Program-made: the position numbers and the translations under genes
Origin: Marinifilum breve
Lineage (GTDB): Bacteria > Bacteroidota > Bacteroidia > Bacteroidales > Marinifilaceae
NCBI RefSeq assembly: GCF_003202155.1
Contig: NZ_QFLI01000015.1
Location: 46,889 to 110,888 of the forward strand
Direction of reading: 5' to 3'
Length of the DNA stretch: 64,000 nucleotides
In this document: in pieces, positions 39,269-46,935 of the stretch
Numbering within the stretch: the stretch's first letter is position 1
Layout: the number at the start of each line of letters is the position of its first letter
Notes under the pieces: generated by a model
Told to the model about the DNA's origin: nothing
Seen by the model: the letters and a program-made list of their open reading frames with translations, nothing else
Database searches by the model: none

Positions 39269-39478
39269 AAGTTTGGTTTTTGATTCGTAATTCTTATCAA
39301 ATACCACACCAGCCTTCACTTAGCATTAAATATCAACAATTTGTAAAATACAGCCTTCCAATCATCACTCCAAACATGTTCACCAACGAACACTAAACTG
39401 TACGGTTTTCAGCACTTTTGATATTCCAACACAGGTTTTTACACTCCTCCCCAAACTCTTCAATCATTCCCCTATTTA

Positions 39479-39538
39479 GACTATTCGACTGTTCGACTCT
39501 TTGACTGTTGAACTGTTGAACTGTTGAACTATTCGACT
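39479..39538. repeat. Octamer tandem repeat, 7.5 copies (GACTRTTS family)
   Basis: Units GACTATTC, GACTGTTC, GACTCTTT, GACTGTTG, AACTGTTG (twice), AACTATTC and GACT in perfect 8-bp register. The same unit family occurs at the other end of the permease gene, 2.6 kb away. The remainder of the 39269-39688 gap holds only the terminator that follows. Confidence 0.85.
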
Positions 39539-39539
39539 C

Positions 39540-39567
39540 AAAAAAAGAGCCCCCAACGAGAGCTCCT
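39540..39567 (-). terminator. Terminator downstream of the SLOG-family gene
   Basis: Hairpin AGGAGCTC/GGGCTCTT (two wobble pairs) with a 7-nt loop and seven T on the minus strand. It is about 120 bp after the stop at 39689 and directly abuts the octamer array. Confidence 0.65.
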
Positions 39568-39688
39568 ACAACAACAATAACCTAATTAATGATTTATCTG
39601 TTTCAATCAGACATAAGTACATTGCAAATATCTATTTTCTTCAGTTTGATGATGTTTGCTTATTGTGAAATCTATTTTAAGTTTTGGT

Positions 39689-40177
39689 TTACTCAGAAAG
39701 AATTAATTTCAAGAGTTCCTTTGTGGCATTCTGAATTCCCGGAGCATTAGACTCACTCGGCCCTGCTACATTCAGTATAGATGGCCCATGTTCTTTCAGC
39801 CAGTTTTGAATATTGTACTTGCTCTCCTTTTCGTGCGGATCACAAATCAAATAAGCCTTGTTCATTGCAATACAACAATCAATGGTCCACTTCGTTCCTG
39901 GATCAAGATGATGTGTTTCGGGCATCAAAATCAGTGTGGCATCCGAATCACGTACATTCCATTCGGTTCGCAGAGAACGTGCTACATGACTTGCTGCATT
40001 GCTGCGTTCGTATGGACTTTCCTTCAAATCAAATTCCAATGGAATCTTTCCATCTTCCGCTTCCCGATTGGGCGAACACCATCCTCCAATGGAAATACCC
40101 AATTCCTTCGCTGCCAATAAAGCTCCACGATCAACCCCGGTTTGACCTCCTGATATGATTTGTTTGGGAATGTGCAT
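39689..40177 (-). CDS. Putative molybdenum-carrier-like SLOG/Rossmann protein
   Basis: 162 residues. IISGGQTGVDRGALLAAKELGI near the start is the phosphate-binding SGGQTGxD motif of the putative molybdenum carrier family, with GGWCSPNREAEDGKIP and DSATLILMPETHHLDPGTKW following. The fold is SLOG-like (nucleotide-derivative binding), and the molybdenum role in the family name has little experimental support. No signal peptide, so it is cytosolic. It is monocistronic with a terminator. Confidence 0.82.
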   Translation of the reverse strand: MHIPKQIISGGQTGVDRGALLAAKELGISIGGWCSPNREAEDGKIPLEFDLKESPYERSNAASHVARSLRTEWNVRDSDATLILMPETHHLDPGTKWTIDCCIAMNKAYLICDPHEKESKYNIQNWLKEHGPSILNVAGPSESNAPGIQNATKELLKLILSE

Positions 40178-40359
40178 TTGATCTTAGGTTTGATTCTTTA
40201 TCTACAAGATAGCACAAAAAACAGGATGATGTTATTCACTTCCCTTTACCATTGATTAAGTTTAAAGGATAGCTAAACATGCTTAGCGTATCAAAAATAC
40301 AGACTTACCCAATATAAAAACGTAATCTATTCCATTTATAGTTACCTGCTCAACTTAAA

Positions 40360-41016
40360 CTAGCTAGCATTATCACCAATAATATCTTTAAAATTTGAAA
40401 GCCATTGGCTTAATACTTCAACCTTCTCTTTAAATTCTATTTTTATAATTTTCTTATAGGTTCGATCTTTAATATGAACCTCAACTCTGGAACCTCTTTC
40501 AAAATAGTTAATAATTTTTGCCTGTGGCAAACTAGTTAATGATTGATTCACTACCAGTTCAACAGGATACGCATACCCCACAAAACCAATCCCAAATCCT
40601 TTCCCCATCAATATTATTGTATTTTCTGTCAGTACGATATCTGAACTATTAAAATCATAAATGACTTTATTAATCCTGATATCCATCTTGTTATTCTGGC
40701 TGTAAAAATCAAAATTCCTGATATATACAGCCACATCTTGAAGAAGTATGTTTTCATTTTCCTTAAGCTGTTTTATGGCTTTTCCTCCAGCTGAAAACAT
40801 TTTATAATTCATTCCATATACAAACACTTTCATACCAACAAACCCTATGGTTACAAATAAAATTGCGACCAAATCTTGAGCTAAATTTGTTGCAGAAATT
40901 TGAAATATGAGTATCATAAGAATTATAAGGAATCCAATATTTAAAGGCCAGTTAAACACAAAAGGCAACTTTGTATTCTTTATAAATGTTATAAAATTTT
41001 CTTGTCTAAATTCCAT
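40360..41016 (-). CDS. Hypothetical membrane protein with cytoplasmic C-terminal domain
   Basis: 218 residues, not recognised. Two transmembrane helices lie near residues 22-44 (FNWPLNIGFLIILMILIFQI) and 50-70 (ILFVTIGFVGMKVFVYGM). A soluble beta-rich C-terminal part (IRNFDFYSQNNKMDIRINKV to IKIEFKEKVEVLSQWLSNF) resembles a membrane-associated PH-like or YcxB-type domain in its strand pattern, but no motif is decisive. It precedes another small membrane protein in the same orientation, with a 90-bp gap. Confidence 0.6.
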   Translation of the reverse strand: MEFRQENFITFIKNTKLPFVFNWPLNIGFLIILMILIFQISATNLAQDLVAILFVTIGFVGMKVFVYGMNYKMFSAGGKAIKQLKENENILLQDVAVYIRNFDFYSQNNKMDIRINKVIYDFNSSDIVLTENTIILMGKGFGIGFVGYAYPVELVVNQSLTSLPQAKIINYFERGSRVEVHIKDRTYKKIIKIEFKEKVEVLSQWLSNFKDIIGDNAS

Positions 41017-41106
41017 ATCATCTATTAATTATTTTCAATTTACATACTAAATCTATTCTAACTCTGTAAAAACACCAACCAAGCACTTGCACCATTCTGT
41101 ATCAAC

Positions 41107-41682
41107 CTATTTCACCGTGTAGTTTTCCAACACATCAAATCCTAACCTTCCTTTCCTTACTTTAAGCACTGCCGACTTTGAGTTCATTACCTTATCCATT
41201 TGCGAATTTGAAAAGACAAGTTGCTTTTCCATTCCTTCATAGTTTATGACTACGTATGGCGATCTTTTGTTTCTATTTCCTTTTCCACCAGCTAAACTCC
41301 CGGTTTCTTGCACTTTAAACTCCTTGCTTACAACTTCCTCATCGGCAAAGAAATAGTTCACTGCCATAAAGCTAAATAATACGAATGCACCTGTCATGCA
41401 GCTATGTAAAATGTAGTGAAGACTCCAATGTGCTTTCATTCCATCGATATCATTCAGCTTGTTGTAAAATATCGGTGTTAGAACAATTCCAGGTGTTAAC
41501 CAAATCATCAAAGGAATTTTCAATTCAATCAATGTCTTTCTGTAAATGTATATTTCGCAGGTTAGCAGAGCAATCCCCAGAATAAACAGGAATACAATAA
41601 GGTTATCAAGCTTTTTATTCCCCTTCGAAACTCTTCCTTTAACCAGATTCTTTCTTAATATATTTTCTAAACTTCTACTCAT
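41107..41682 (-). CDS. Hypothetical membrane protein
   Basis: 191 residues, not recognised. Three transmembrane segments are likely, near residues 27-47 (LIVFLFILGIALLTCEIYIY), 54-70 and 92-112 (SCMTGAFVLFSFMAVNYFF). They are followed by a short extramembrane C-terminus with a Gly/Lys/Arg stretch (AGGKGNRNKRSPYVVINYEG). It is the first of two adjacent membrane-protein genes. Confidence 0.6.
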   Translation of the reverse strand: MSRSLENILRKNLVKGRVSKGNKKLDNLIVFLFILGIALLTCEIYIYRKTLIELKIPLMIWLTPGIVLTPIFYNKLNDIDGMKAHWSLHYILHSCMTGAFVLFSFMAVNYFFADEEVVSKEFKVQETGSLAGGKGNRNKRSPYVVINYEGMEKQLVFSNSQMDKVMNSKSAVLKVRKGRLGFDVLENYTVK

Positions 41683-41742
41683 TCAGTAATTACTCTTGAA
41701 TTTTAATTTTCTAGATTCCATCATGTAAAGACCTCACCATTT

Positions 41743-41793
41743 CCTTCTCCTTGAGAGCCTGTCCTAATAGGGGGATGAGGTAGGAACACAACA
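41743..41793. repeat. TGAGGTA-type palindromic repeat element
   Basis: CCTTCTCCTTGAGAGCCTGT, then CCTAATAGGGGGATGAGGTAG. It is one half of the composite elements at 52061-52176 and 55098-55215 (CTTCTCCTTGTGGAGAAGG, then GGGGGATGAGGTA). Confidence 0.65.
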
Positions 41794-41839
41794 TCCAATC
41801 TTAACTGATAATTGAATCTTTATTCAACACTTCAACTTC

Positions 41840-42577
41840 CTAATCCCCACGAAAATACAAACCAGGCACCGGACTTTTAGGATAAAGCGATTCAGGTTTC
41901 CACCAGCCAACCAAACCAAATGAAGTTTTCACCAGGAACATTTCATCCTCATTCAATAGCACCTCAACCTCTGCTCCTTTTGGCAATTTTGCCAATTCTT
42001 CCTTTAGTGTTTTATCCGTATACAAAACTATACTTTCTACAATCTCACTTCGTATCCCAACATGATAATAGGGTTGTTTTACCTCTTCCAGTTGATCGCC
42101 TACCAACTTGTATTTCTTTCGCTTGTTATAGGTTGTATTGGCATGCCCTCTGCAATACAGATATCCATTGCCAGGAACAAATAAATCCAAACAGGGAATG
42201 CTTCCAATCCGAATCAAACTATCACCCACTTCCTTATAAATCGAATACACTGGATCACAACTTGGACCTCCATCATAAACAATTCTGAAATACTCATCCT
42301 TCTTGTAATCAATCTTGCTTCTTGCTACATCGGTTATGAAAAAATATTCAGCGTTTTCGTAGTACAATGGATGCCCTTTCAATACTTGTTTTTGTATCAA
42401 ATGGGTAATGTTCTCATTGTAGAACAACATTGGGTTATGATCCCAACCACAATTCCCCATTCCATCATCCACCTCTATGTATTTTAAATATTTGAACGAT
42501 GCAGGCACATCAACATGCTGTGCTTTCACAAAGCAAGATGTAATCAGCAAAATGCTTAAAGCAATTATTCTTCTCAT
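41840..42577 (-). CDS. Secreted hypothetical protein with C-terminal SH3-like region
   Basis: 245 residues with a signal peptide (LSILLITSCFVKAQ). The central region is not recognised. The last 70 residues (IVLYTDKTLKEELAKLPKGAEVEVLL, then EMFLVKTSFGLVGWWKPESL) have the pattern of a bacterial SH3 domain: an initial loop, a hydrophobic V-V-L strand, and FGLVGWW near the end. A periplasmic or surface location is expected. The gene lies 30 bp downstream of the HAD phosphatase gene and may be co-transcribed with it. Confidence 0.6.
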   Translation of the reverse strand: MRRIIALSILLITSCFVKAQHVDVPASFKYLKYIEVDDGMGNCGWDHNPMLFYNENITHLIQKQVLKGHPLYYENAEYFFITDVARSKIDYKKDEYFRIVYDGGPSCDPVYSIYKEVGDSLIRIGSIPCLDLFVPGNGYLYCRGHANTTYNKRKKYKLVGDQLEEVKQPYYHVGIRSEIVESIVLYTDKTLKEELAKLPKGAEVEVLLNEDEMFLVKTSFGLVGWWKPESLYPKSPVPGLYFRGD

Positions 42578-42607
42578 ATGTAGTTTTTATTTATTTCCCA
42601 ACAGCAA

Positions 42608-43189
42608 TCACCCAATTCGCTCCAATATAATCTCCTTCACCTCATCAATATTGCTGCCATCATACACCACCACATTCTCATGGGTGAATCCCTTGTTGTA
42701 TTCATTCAAAGGCATTACAACCAGCCCTCTTGGGCGGTGCTTTAGCCATGGTATGATGTAACCAGGATAGTCATCCACCAATATTTTTCCATAATGCCTG
42801 CTTTTATTTCGGGTCATGGTAAACTCTATTTCTCCATCTATGTTGTTGATGATCCATTGTAGCTTACCCGCCAAGGCTGCCGGATTCTTCTTTGGTGCCT
42901 GGGTCAAGATTTCATTGTGATAGCCCAACTCTTTGGTCAGCTTAAAAATATCAAAGCCCAATTGGTATTTAGGCAAATTGGCCCACCACTTCTCATCCGA
43001 TTTGATCAACTCCATCCTATCCCATAGATACTGATATTCGGGTGCATCACCCACCATAAACGGATCTACAATTGGCTCATTGGGTGCTCTCAATTTTTCC
43101 AACTCCAAATTCATAGAACCAACATAGTCACAAATGGTTCCGTCCATATCAAACAAGGCTATTTTTTCACTATCCATAACTTCATTCAT
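42608..43189 (-). CDS. 5'(3')-deoxyribonucleotidase-like HAD phosphatase (NT5C family)
   Basis: 193 residues; ATG at 43177 (MDSEKIALF) is an equally likely start. HAD motif I is FDMDGTICDY (nucleophile Asp and DxDGT), motif II/III lies around EILTQAPKKNPAAL, and motif IV is ILVDDYPGYIIPW. The short helical cap matches cytosolic 5'(3')-deoxyribonucleotidases, which dephosphorylate dNMPs and could keep nucleotide pools in balance. The final segment TRNKSRHYGKILVDDYPG is characteristic of the family. Substrate specificity is inferred. Confidence 0.78.
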   Translation of the reverse strand: MNEVMDSEKIALFDMDGTICDYVGSMNLELEKLRAPNEPIVDPFMVGDAPEYQYLWDRMELIKSDEKWWANLPKYQLGFDIFKLTKELGYHNEILTQAPKKNPAALAGKLQWIINNIDGEIEFTMTRNKSRHYGKILVDDYPGYIIPWLKHRPRGLVVMPLNEYNKGFTHENVVVYDGSNIDEVKEIILERIG

Positions 43190-43205
43190 TTTGTCATCAC
43201 TACCG

Positions 43206-43356
43206 CACGAGTCCTCTCGTGTGGTTCTATTAAATGGAACGCGATAGAATCACGCACCAGCAGGAGGATTCATCCTGCATGTAACATGAGGGTCTCACTT
43301 CAAGTGAGGCTCTCATTCATTATATATGGTTACCCTCACTCTGATTAAGAGCATCA
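43206..43356. repeat. Dispersed palindromic repeat, copy 1
   Basis: A CACGAG/CTCGTG hairpin (43206-43221) is followed by a core (43257-43356) that carries CCAGCAGGAGGATTC, GGTCTCACTTCAAGTGAGG, CTCTCATTCATTATATATGG and a TACCCTCACT remnant. Two near-identical cores occur at 45458-45563 and 46322-46427. The CTCACTT/AAGTGAG palindrome is the most conserved part. Confidence 0.8.
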
Positions 43357-43369
43357 AAACATTTGTATT

Positions 43370-44809
43370 CTAATTCTTACCAACAGCCGCATTTCGCCAT
43401 ATGGTTTCAAAAATCATTCTGCTGATTTTCTCCATCCTTTTGTAATTGACCTTATTGGCTGTATCCGTTGGCTTGTGCAAGTCATGATTTTTACCATCGA
43501 AAAAGAAAATGCTTGGGATTCCGATGTCCGAGAATGATTTATTATCCGAATAATCGGTAATTGCTGAATAGTTAGAAGTTAGCTTGTACTTTTTACTTAG
43601 CTGCTTCTCTTGGGTATAAAGAGAATCTGCCAAATGTTTCCCAATAAAATAGAAGTAGCCCGGATCATTCTCATGATGATAATCCGCACGTCCGATCATA
43701 TCGATATTGATCATCAGCTTTACCTGCTCTTTGTTTTCAAGCTGATCCGCAAAATACTTCGAGCCCCATATCCCACCTTCTTCTGCCGAGAATGCCGCAA
43801 ATATGATATTCTTCTCAGGCTTGTACCCATCCTGATAAGCTTTCGCAAATGCTTTCGAAAGTTCTATCAATGCTGATACCCCCGAAGCATTGTCATCAGC
43901 ACCATTGTATATTTTACCATCTACCGTGCCCAAATGATCATAGTGAGCACCAACAACAATCGACTCATTTGCATTGCTTCCCGGTATATAAGCCACAACA
44001 TTATTCTCAATAATGGTATCCGCTTTCAATGGTTCAACCACAAATTTGATTTCCCCTATCGGCTCATTTCCTTCTATGGCTTTATTCTTCCAATACTGTA
44101 AGTTTTTACCTGTTAGTTTCTTTACACTTTTCGAGCTAAGGGTCATATACCTGTAGCTTGGCATATCTACCATAAAACTATCTATGGCAACTTCATTAAC
44201 CAATCTGTAGTTCTTGAATTTGCTAAAATCTTCGAATTGCAAGACAATGCTTTCAAATTGATTGCTGCTTTTCGGATTGGCTACTAATGTTAGTTCAGCA
44301 CCATTTTCTTTAGCGATTCTGGCATTTCTCACTGCTGCCCTCAGGTTACCACTCAATGTAAATACCGCCTTTCCTTTTACATCTAGGTTTTTGTAGTCTT
44401 CCTCTCTTCCATATCCGGCAAATACCAGCGGAAGTTCTTTATCGAAGCGATCAAGCATGCCTGAATACATAAAGTCTTGATCTGAGAAAAACTTTGTATT
44501 CTTGCTTTGCAATCGAGGTGTTCTCTCTTCAAATGTGAGCAAGGGGAAAGCTTGTAGCCAAGTCTCTTCAAAATAGCTTCGAAGCACGGCATTCTCTTCC
44601 CACTGAGAAACAATATAGTCTCGAGCAATTTTAATTCCCAATGTTCCGACATCTCTACCAGCACACGAATCCGATGCTAAAATGTAAACATGCTCTTTCA
44701 AGTTTTTAGCCTTGATGTCTTTGCTATACAAATCAGCAGTGCTTTGCGCCCTGATGCCTGCAAATGATAAAATAATTCCAATAAATGCTAAGAATACCTT
44801 CTTTTCCAT
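43370..44809 (-). CDS. M28 family zinc aminopeptidase, secreted
   Basis: 479 residues with a Sec signal peptide ending AGIRAQ. The M28 co-catalytic zinc ligands are all visible: His and Asp of VGAHYDHLG, Asp of NGADDNASG, the Glu pair of FSAEEGG, Asp in NIDMIGRAD, and a C-terminal His in FDGKNHDLHKPTDT. A PA-like inserted domain (residues about 120-260) precedes the peptidase core. The enzyme releases N-terminal amino acids from peptides in the periplasm or outside the cell. It lies beside repeat elements on both sides. Confidence 0.9.
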   Translation of the reverse strand: MEKKVFLAFIGIILSFAGIRAQSTADLYSKDIKAKNLKEHVYILASDSCAGRDVGTLGIKIARDYIVSQWEENAVLRSYFEETWLQAFPLLTFEERTPRLQSKNTKFFSDQDFMYSGMLDRFDKELPLVFAGYGREEDYKNLDVKGKAVFTLSGNLRAAVRNARIAKENGAELTLVANPKSSNQFESIVLQFEDFSKFKNYRLVNEVAIDSFMVDMPSYRYMTLSSKSVKKLTGKNLQYWKNKAIEGNEPIGEIKFVVEPLKADTIIENNVVAYIPGSNANESIVVGAHYDHLGTVDGKIYNGADDNASGVSALIELSKAFAKAYQDGYKPEKNIIFAAFSAEEGGIWGSKYFADQLENKEQVKLMINIDMIGRADYHHENDPGYFYFIGKHLADSLYTQEKQLSKKYKLTSNYSAITDYSDNKSFSDIGIPSIFFFDGKNHDLHKPTDTANKVNYKRMEKISRMIFETIWRNAAVGKN

Positions 44810-44980
44810 TGTGTACTGATTATTTAATTTTTATTCATTTATCCTAGCTGGTTCTAGTTTGCAATTCTGAACTTGCCCAATGTAAAACATCTCTTGCTAA
44901 TGCGAGTTTGCAACTCGTACTCTGCCTTGGCAGTAATTAAAACTTTTCTATTCTTGGTTTAGATGCTTTCATGTGATCCC

Positions 44981-45027
44981 TTTTGCTTTCGCAAAGCACG
45001 AGCTGCAAGTTTGCGCTAGCGGGGGGG
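44981..45027. repeat. GCACGAGCTGCAAG palindromic repeat, copy 1
   Basis: TTTTGCTTTCGCAAAGCACG, then AGCTGCAAGTTTGCGCTAGC and a G-run. A near-identical 46-bp copy is at 46887-46932, differing mainly at the TTTCGCAAA and AAGTTTGCGC positions. A shorter relative GCGAGTTTGCAACTCG is near 44915. Confidence 0.7.
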
Positions 45028-45036
45028 TAAATACAA

Positions 45037-45345
45037 CTAATATTGCAAAGTAAATTTCTTCTTTGTTCCATTCCTACTCACAAAAAACACCAGTTCTCCT
45101 TTACTTTTGTATATACTATCACCCTTTTGTAAATAATTCCATAAGCCACTTGTTTCGTAATCATATAAAGTCAACAAAATCTCACTATTATTGTTATTTA
45201 TTATCAAACGTGGATAATCCCTATTCTTATCACGATACTTTTCTAAAACAACTCCATTAATCTCAAGTGGTTCAACTCTATTTTTATAATAATCGCCACA
45301 GCCTATTACTAAAATGACTATCAATAATATGATTGTATACTTCAT
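45037..45345 (-). CDS. Small hypothetical lipoprotein
   Basis: 102 residues with a clear lipobox (LILVIGCG, Cys about residue 16), so an exported lipoprotein. The remaining 85 residues (EINGVVLEKYRDKNRDYPRL, then NSEILLTLYDYETSGLWNYL) are predicted beta-rich and not recognised. It stands alone between two repeat elements, at 44981-45027 and 45421-45563. Confidence 0.65.
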   Translation of the reverse strand: MKYTIILLIVILVIGCGDYYKNRVEPLEINGVVLEKYRDKNRDYPRLIINNNNSEILLTLYDYETSGLWNYLQKGDSIYKSKGELVFFVSRNGTKKKFTLQY

Positions 45346-45420
45346 AACTTGTGATTTTTGAATTCATATTTAGTTCATAGTTATATTCGTTCACTTAAAC
45401 TACAGTTACTCCTCGCTACT

Positions 45421-45563
45421 ACACAAGTCCTCTCGTGTGGTTTTATTTTAGAAATTTCCAGCAGAGGGATTCATCCTGCATGTACCATGAGGGTCTCACT
45501 TCAAGTGAGGCTCTCATTCATTATATATTGATACCCTCACTTTGAGTGAGAGCATCAAGTGTT
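45421..45563. repeat. Dispersed palindromic repeat, copy 2
   Basis: Starts with ACACAAGTCCTCTCGTGTGG (imperfect hairpin). The core 45458-45563 contains TCTCACTTCAAGTGAGGCTC and CCCTCACTTTGAGTGAGAGC, that is, two successive CTCACTT/AAGTGAG-type palindromes. It is almost identical to copy 3 at 46322-46427. Confidence 0.85.
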
Positions 45564-45612
45564 TCCATTTAGCGAAACCAAAACATTCATCTCATAAGGA
45601 TTGCAGATAGCT

Positions 45613-46266
45613 CTATTTCAAATCCAAAAACCAAACAAATAGCCAAAAAACAAATGCTACAACACCAACATAGAAAATCTGAAGTCCTTTTTTTCTTGTT
45701 TGTACGTCGTAAGCATACACTCTTTCTCCAGTTGGAATGGTTTTCTTGAATTTAAAATGATGATAACCAATAAAAATACCTAGAATCCCACCGAAAACTG
45801 CACTAATGAAACCAAATATCAACCACCCTCTATGACCTTTTTCTGCTTGTCGTAGCTTCTCTATCTTTTTGTTTCTTAATTCTTGAACTTCCTCATTCGA
45901 AACTGCTTGCCCTCTATCATTTAGAAGTTTTTGTGCCAATAAAAAATCCGTCTTGCTCCATTCGTTGTAGTTTTCCAAAACGTCATAAAGCTCCTCATTT
46001 GTAAAGTCAAACAGGTAATGTTCTTTGTCTACCAAATTCAGGTTGTCAACGGCTATTTTATGAAACAATGCATCTACTCTTTCAAAGTCCGCCACTTTCA
46101 GTTTTATTGCAATTTTATCTTCCAGTTCCGTTCCCCCTGTAAACGTAATATCTACAGCCGATGCAATATTTTCGGTCTCATAGGGAATCACATTCAATTT
46201 TAAAATTTCAAGCAATGGAATTGCTTCTTCCTCTGTTTTAAATTTTTTGTACGTTACTAATTCCAT
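45613..46266 (-). CDS. DUF2007-like protein with two C-terminal transmembrane helices
   Basis: 217 residues. The N-terminal part (MELVTYKKFKTEEEAIPLLE, then IALKLKVADFERVDALFHKI-like) resembles the small putative signal-transducing (DUF2007) fold. The middle is a charged helix (LRNKKIEKLRQAEKGHRGW). Two TM helices follow, near residues 148-168 (LIFGFISAVFGGILGIFIGY) and 195-213 (IFYVGVVAFVFWLFVWFL). Function is unknown. It is flanked on both sides by palindromic repeat copies 2 and 3. Confidence 0.65.
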   Translation of the reverse strand: MELVTYKKFKTEEEAIPLLEILKLNVIPYETENIASAVDITFTGGTELEDKIAIKLKVADFERVDALFHKIAVDNLNLVDKEHYLFDFTNEELYDVLENYNEWSKTDFLLAQKLLNDRGQAVSNEEVQELRNKKIEKLRQAEKGHRGWLIFGFISAVFGGILGIFIGYHHFKFKKTIPTGERVYAYDVQTRKKGLQIFYVGVVAFVFWLFVWFLDLK

Positions 46267-46321
46267 TCTTTTTGTTTTAATTTTAGAAACTCTTCAATAG
46301 GACTCAAATAAAATACTCGCA

Positions 46322-46427
46322 CCAGCAGAGAGATTCATCTTGCATGTACCATGAGGATCTCACTTCAAGTGAGGCTCTCATTCATTATATATTGATACCC
46401 TCACTTTGAGTGAGAGCATCAAGTGTT
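46322..46427. repeat. Dispersed palindromic repeat, copy 3
   Basis: A 106-bp core nearly identical to 45458-45563 (about five differences), again with both CTCACTT/AAGTGAG-type palindromes. The likeness continues downstream (ACCTAGCGGAACCA against ATTTAGCGAAACCA). Confidence 0.88.
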
Positions 46428-46491
46428 GCCACCTAGCGGAACCATACACATGTTTAACATATAACTACTTGCTGTAATACTCATTAAATTT

Positions 46492-46857
46492 TCACCTTGT
46501 TGTTGATATGATGATCACCCCATCTTCAGCACGATTACCATACAAAGCCTTACCCGTTTCCCATGGCAAAGAACCAATGCTTACTATTGTATCTGCGTAC
46601 ACTTTAAGTGTCTTTTCTTTTTTCAAATCATCATATCGATACGGCTTACCATCCAACACAATCAGTGGATTTTCTTTAACCCTTGATTGACTCTTATACT
46701 GACTAACTTTTTCATCAATGATACTCTCATACTTGTCAAGCTGAAAGTCAATTAATTTGGGCATGGGTTCTGCTTCCTTTTCCTGACTTGCTTTATTCTG
46801 ACAAGAGAATAATAAACTTAGGATCAATAGGAGTATGAATTGTGATAGAATTCTCAT
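46492..46857 (-). CDS. Small lipoprotein with TonB-plug-like C-terminus
   Basis: 121 residues with a lipobox (LSLLFSC, Cys about 19). The rest reads like an isolated piece of a TonB-receptor plug: NPLIVLDGKPYRYDDL corresponds to PLIVIDGVP, and GKALYGNRAEDGVIIISTTR to the AALYGSRGANGVIIITTK end of the plug. There is no barrel and no carboxypeptidase-like domain. It could bind a periplasmic partner in the way plug domains do. That role is inference and the family is not named. Confidence 0.65.
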   Translation of the reverse strand: MRILSQFILLLILSLLFSCQNKASQEKEAEPMPKLIDFQLDKYESIIDEKVSQYKSQSRVKENPLIVLDGKPYRYDDLKKEKTLKVYADTIVSIGSLPWETGKALYGNRAEDGVIIISTTR

Positions 46858-46886
46858 GTTTACAATCTTTCGTTGTAATTGCTAGT

Positions 46887-46932
46887 TTTTGCTTTCACAA
46901 AGCACGAGCTGCAAAGCTCGCGCTAGCGGGGG
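46887..46932. repeat. GCACGAGCTGCAAAG palindromic repeat, copy 2
   Basis: AGCACGAGCTGCAAAGCTCG, then CGCTAGCGGGGG. The GAGCTGCAAAGCTC palindrome is better preserved than in copy 1. It sits directly at the 3' end of the ABC-3C ATPase gene, which stops at 46936. Confidence 0.7.
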
Positions 46933-46935
46933 CCT

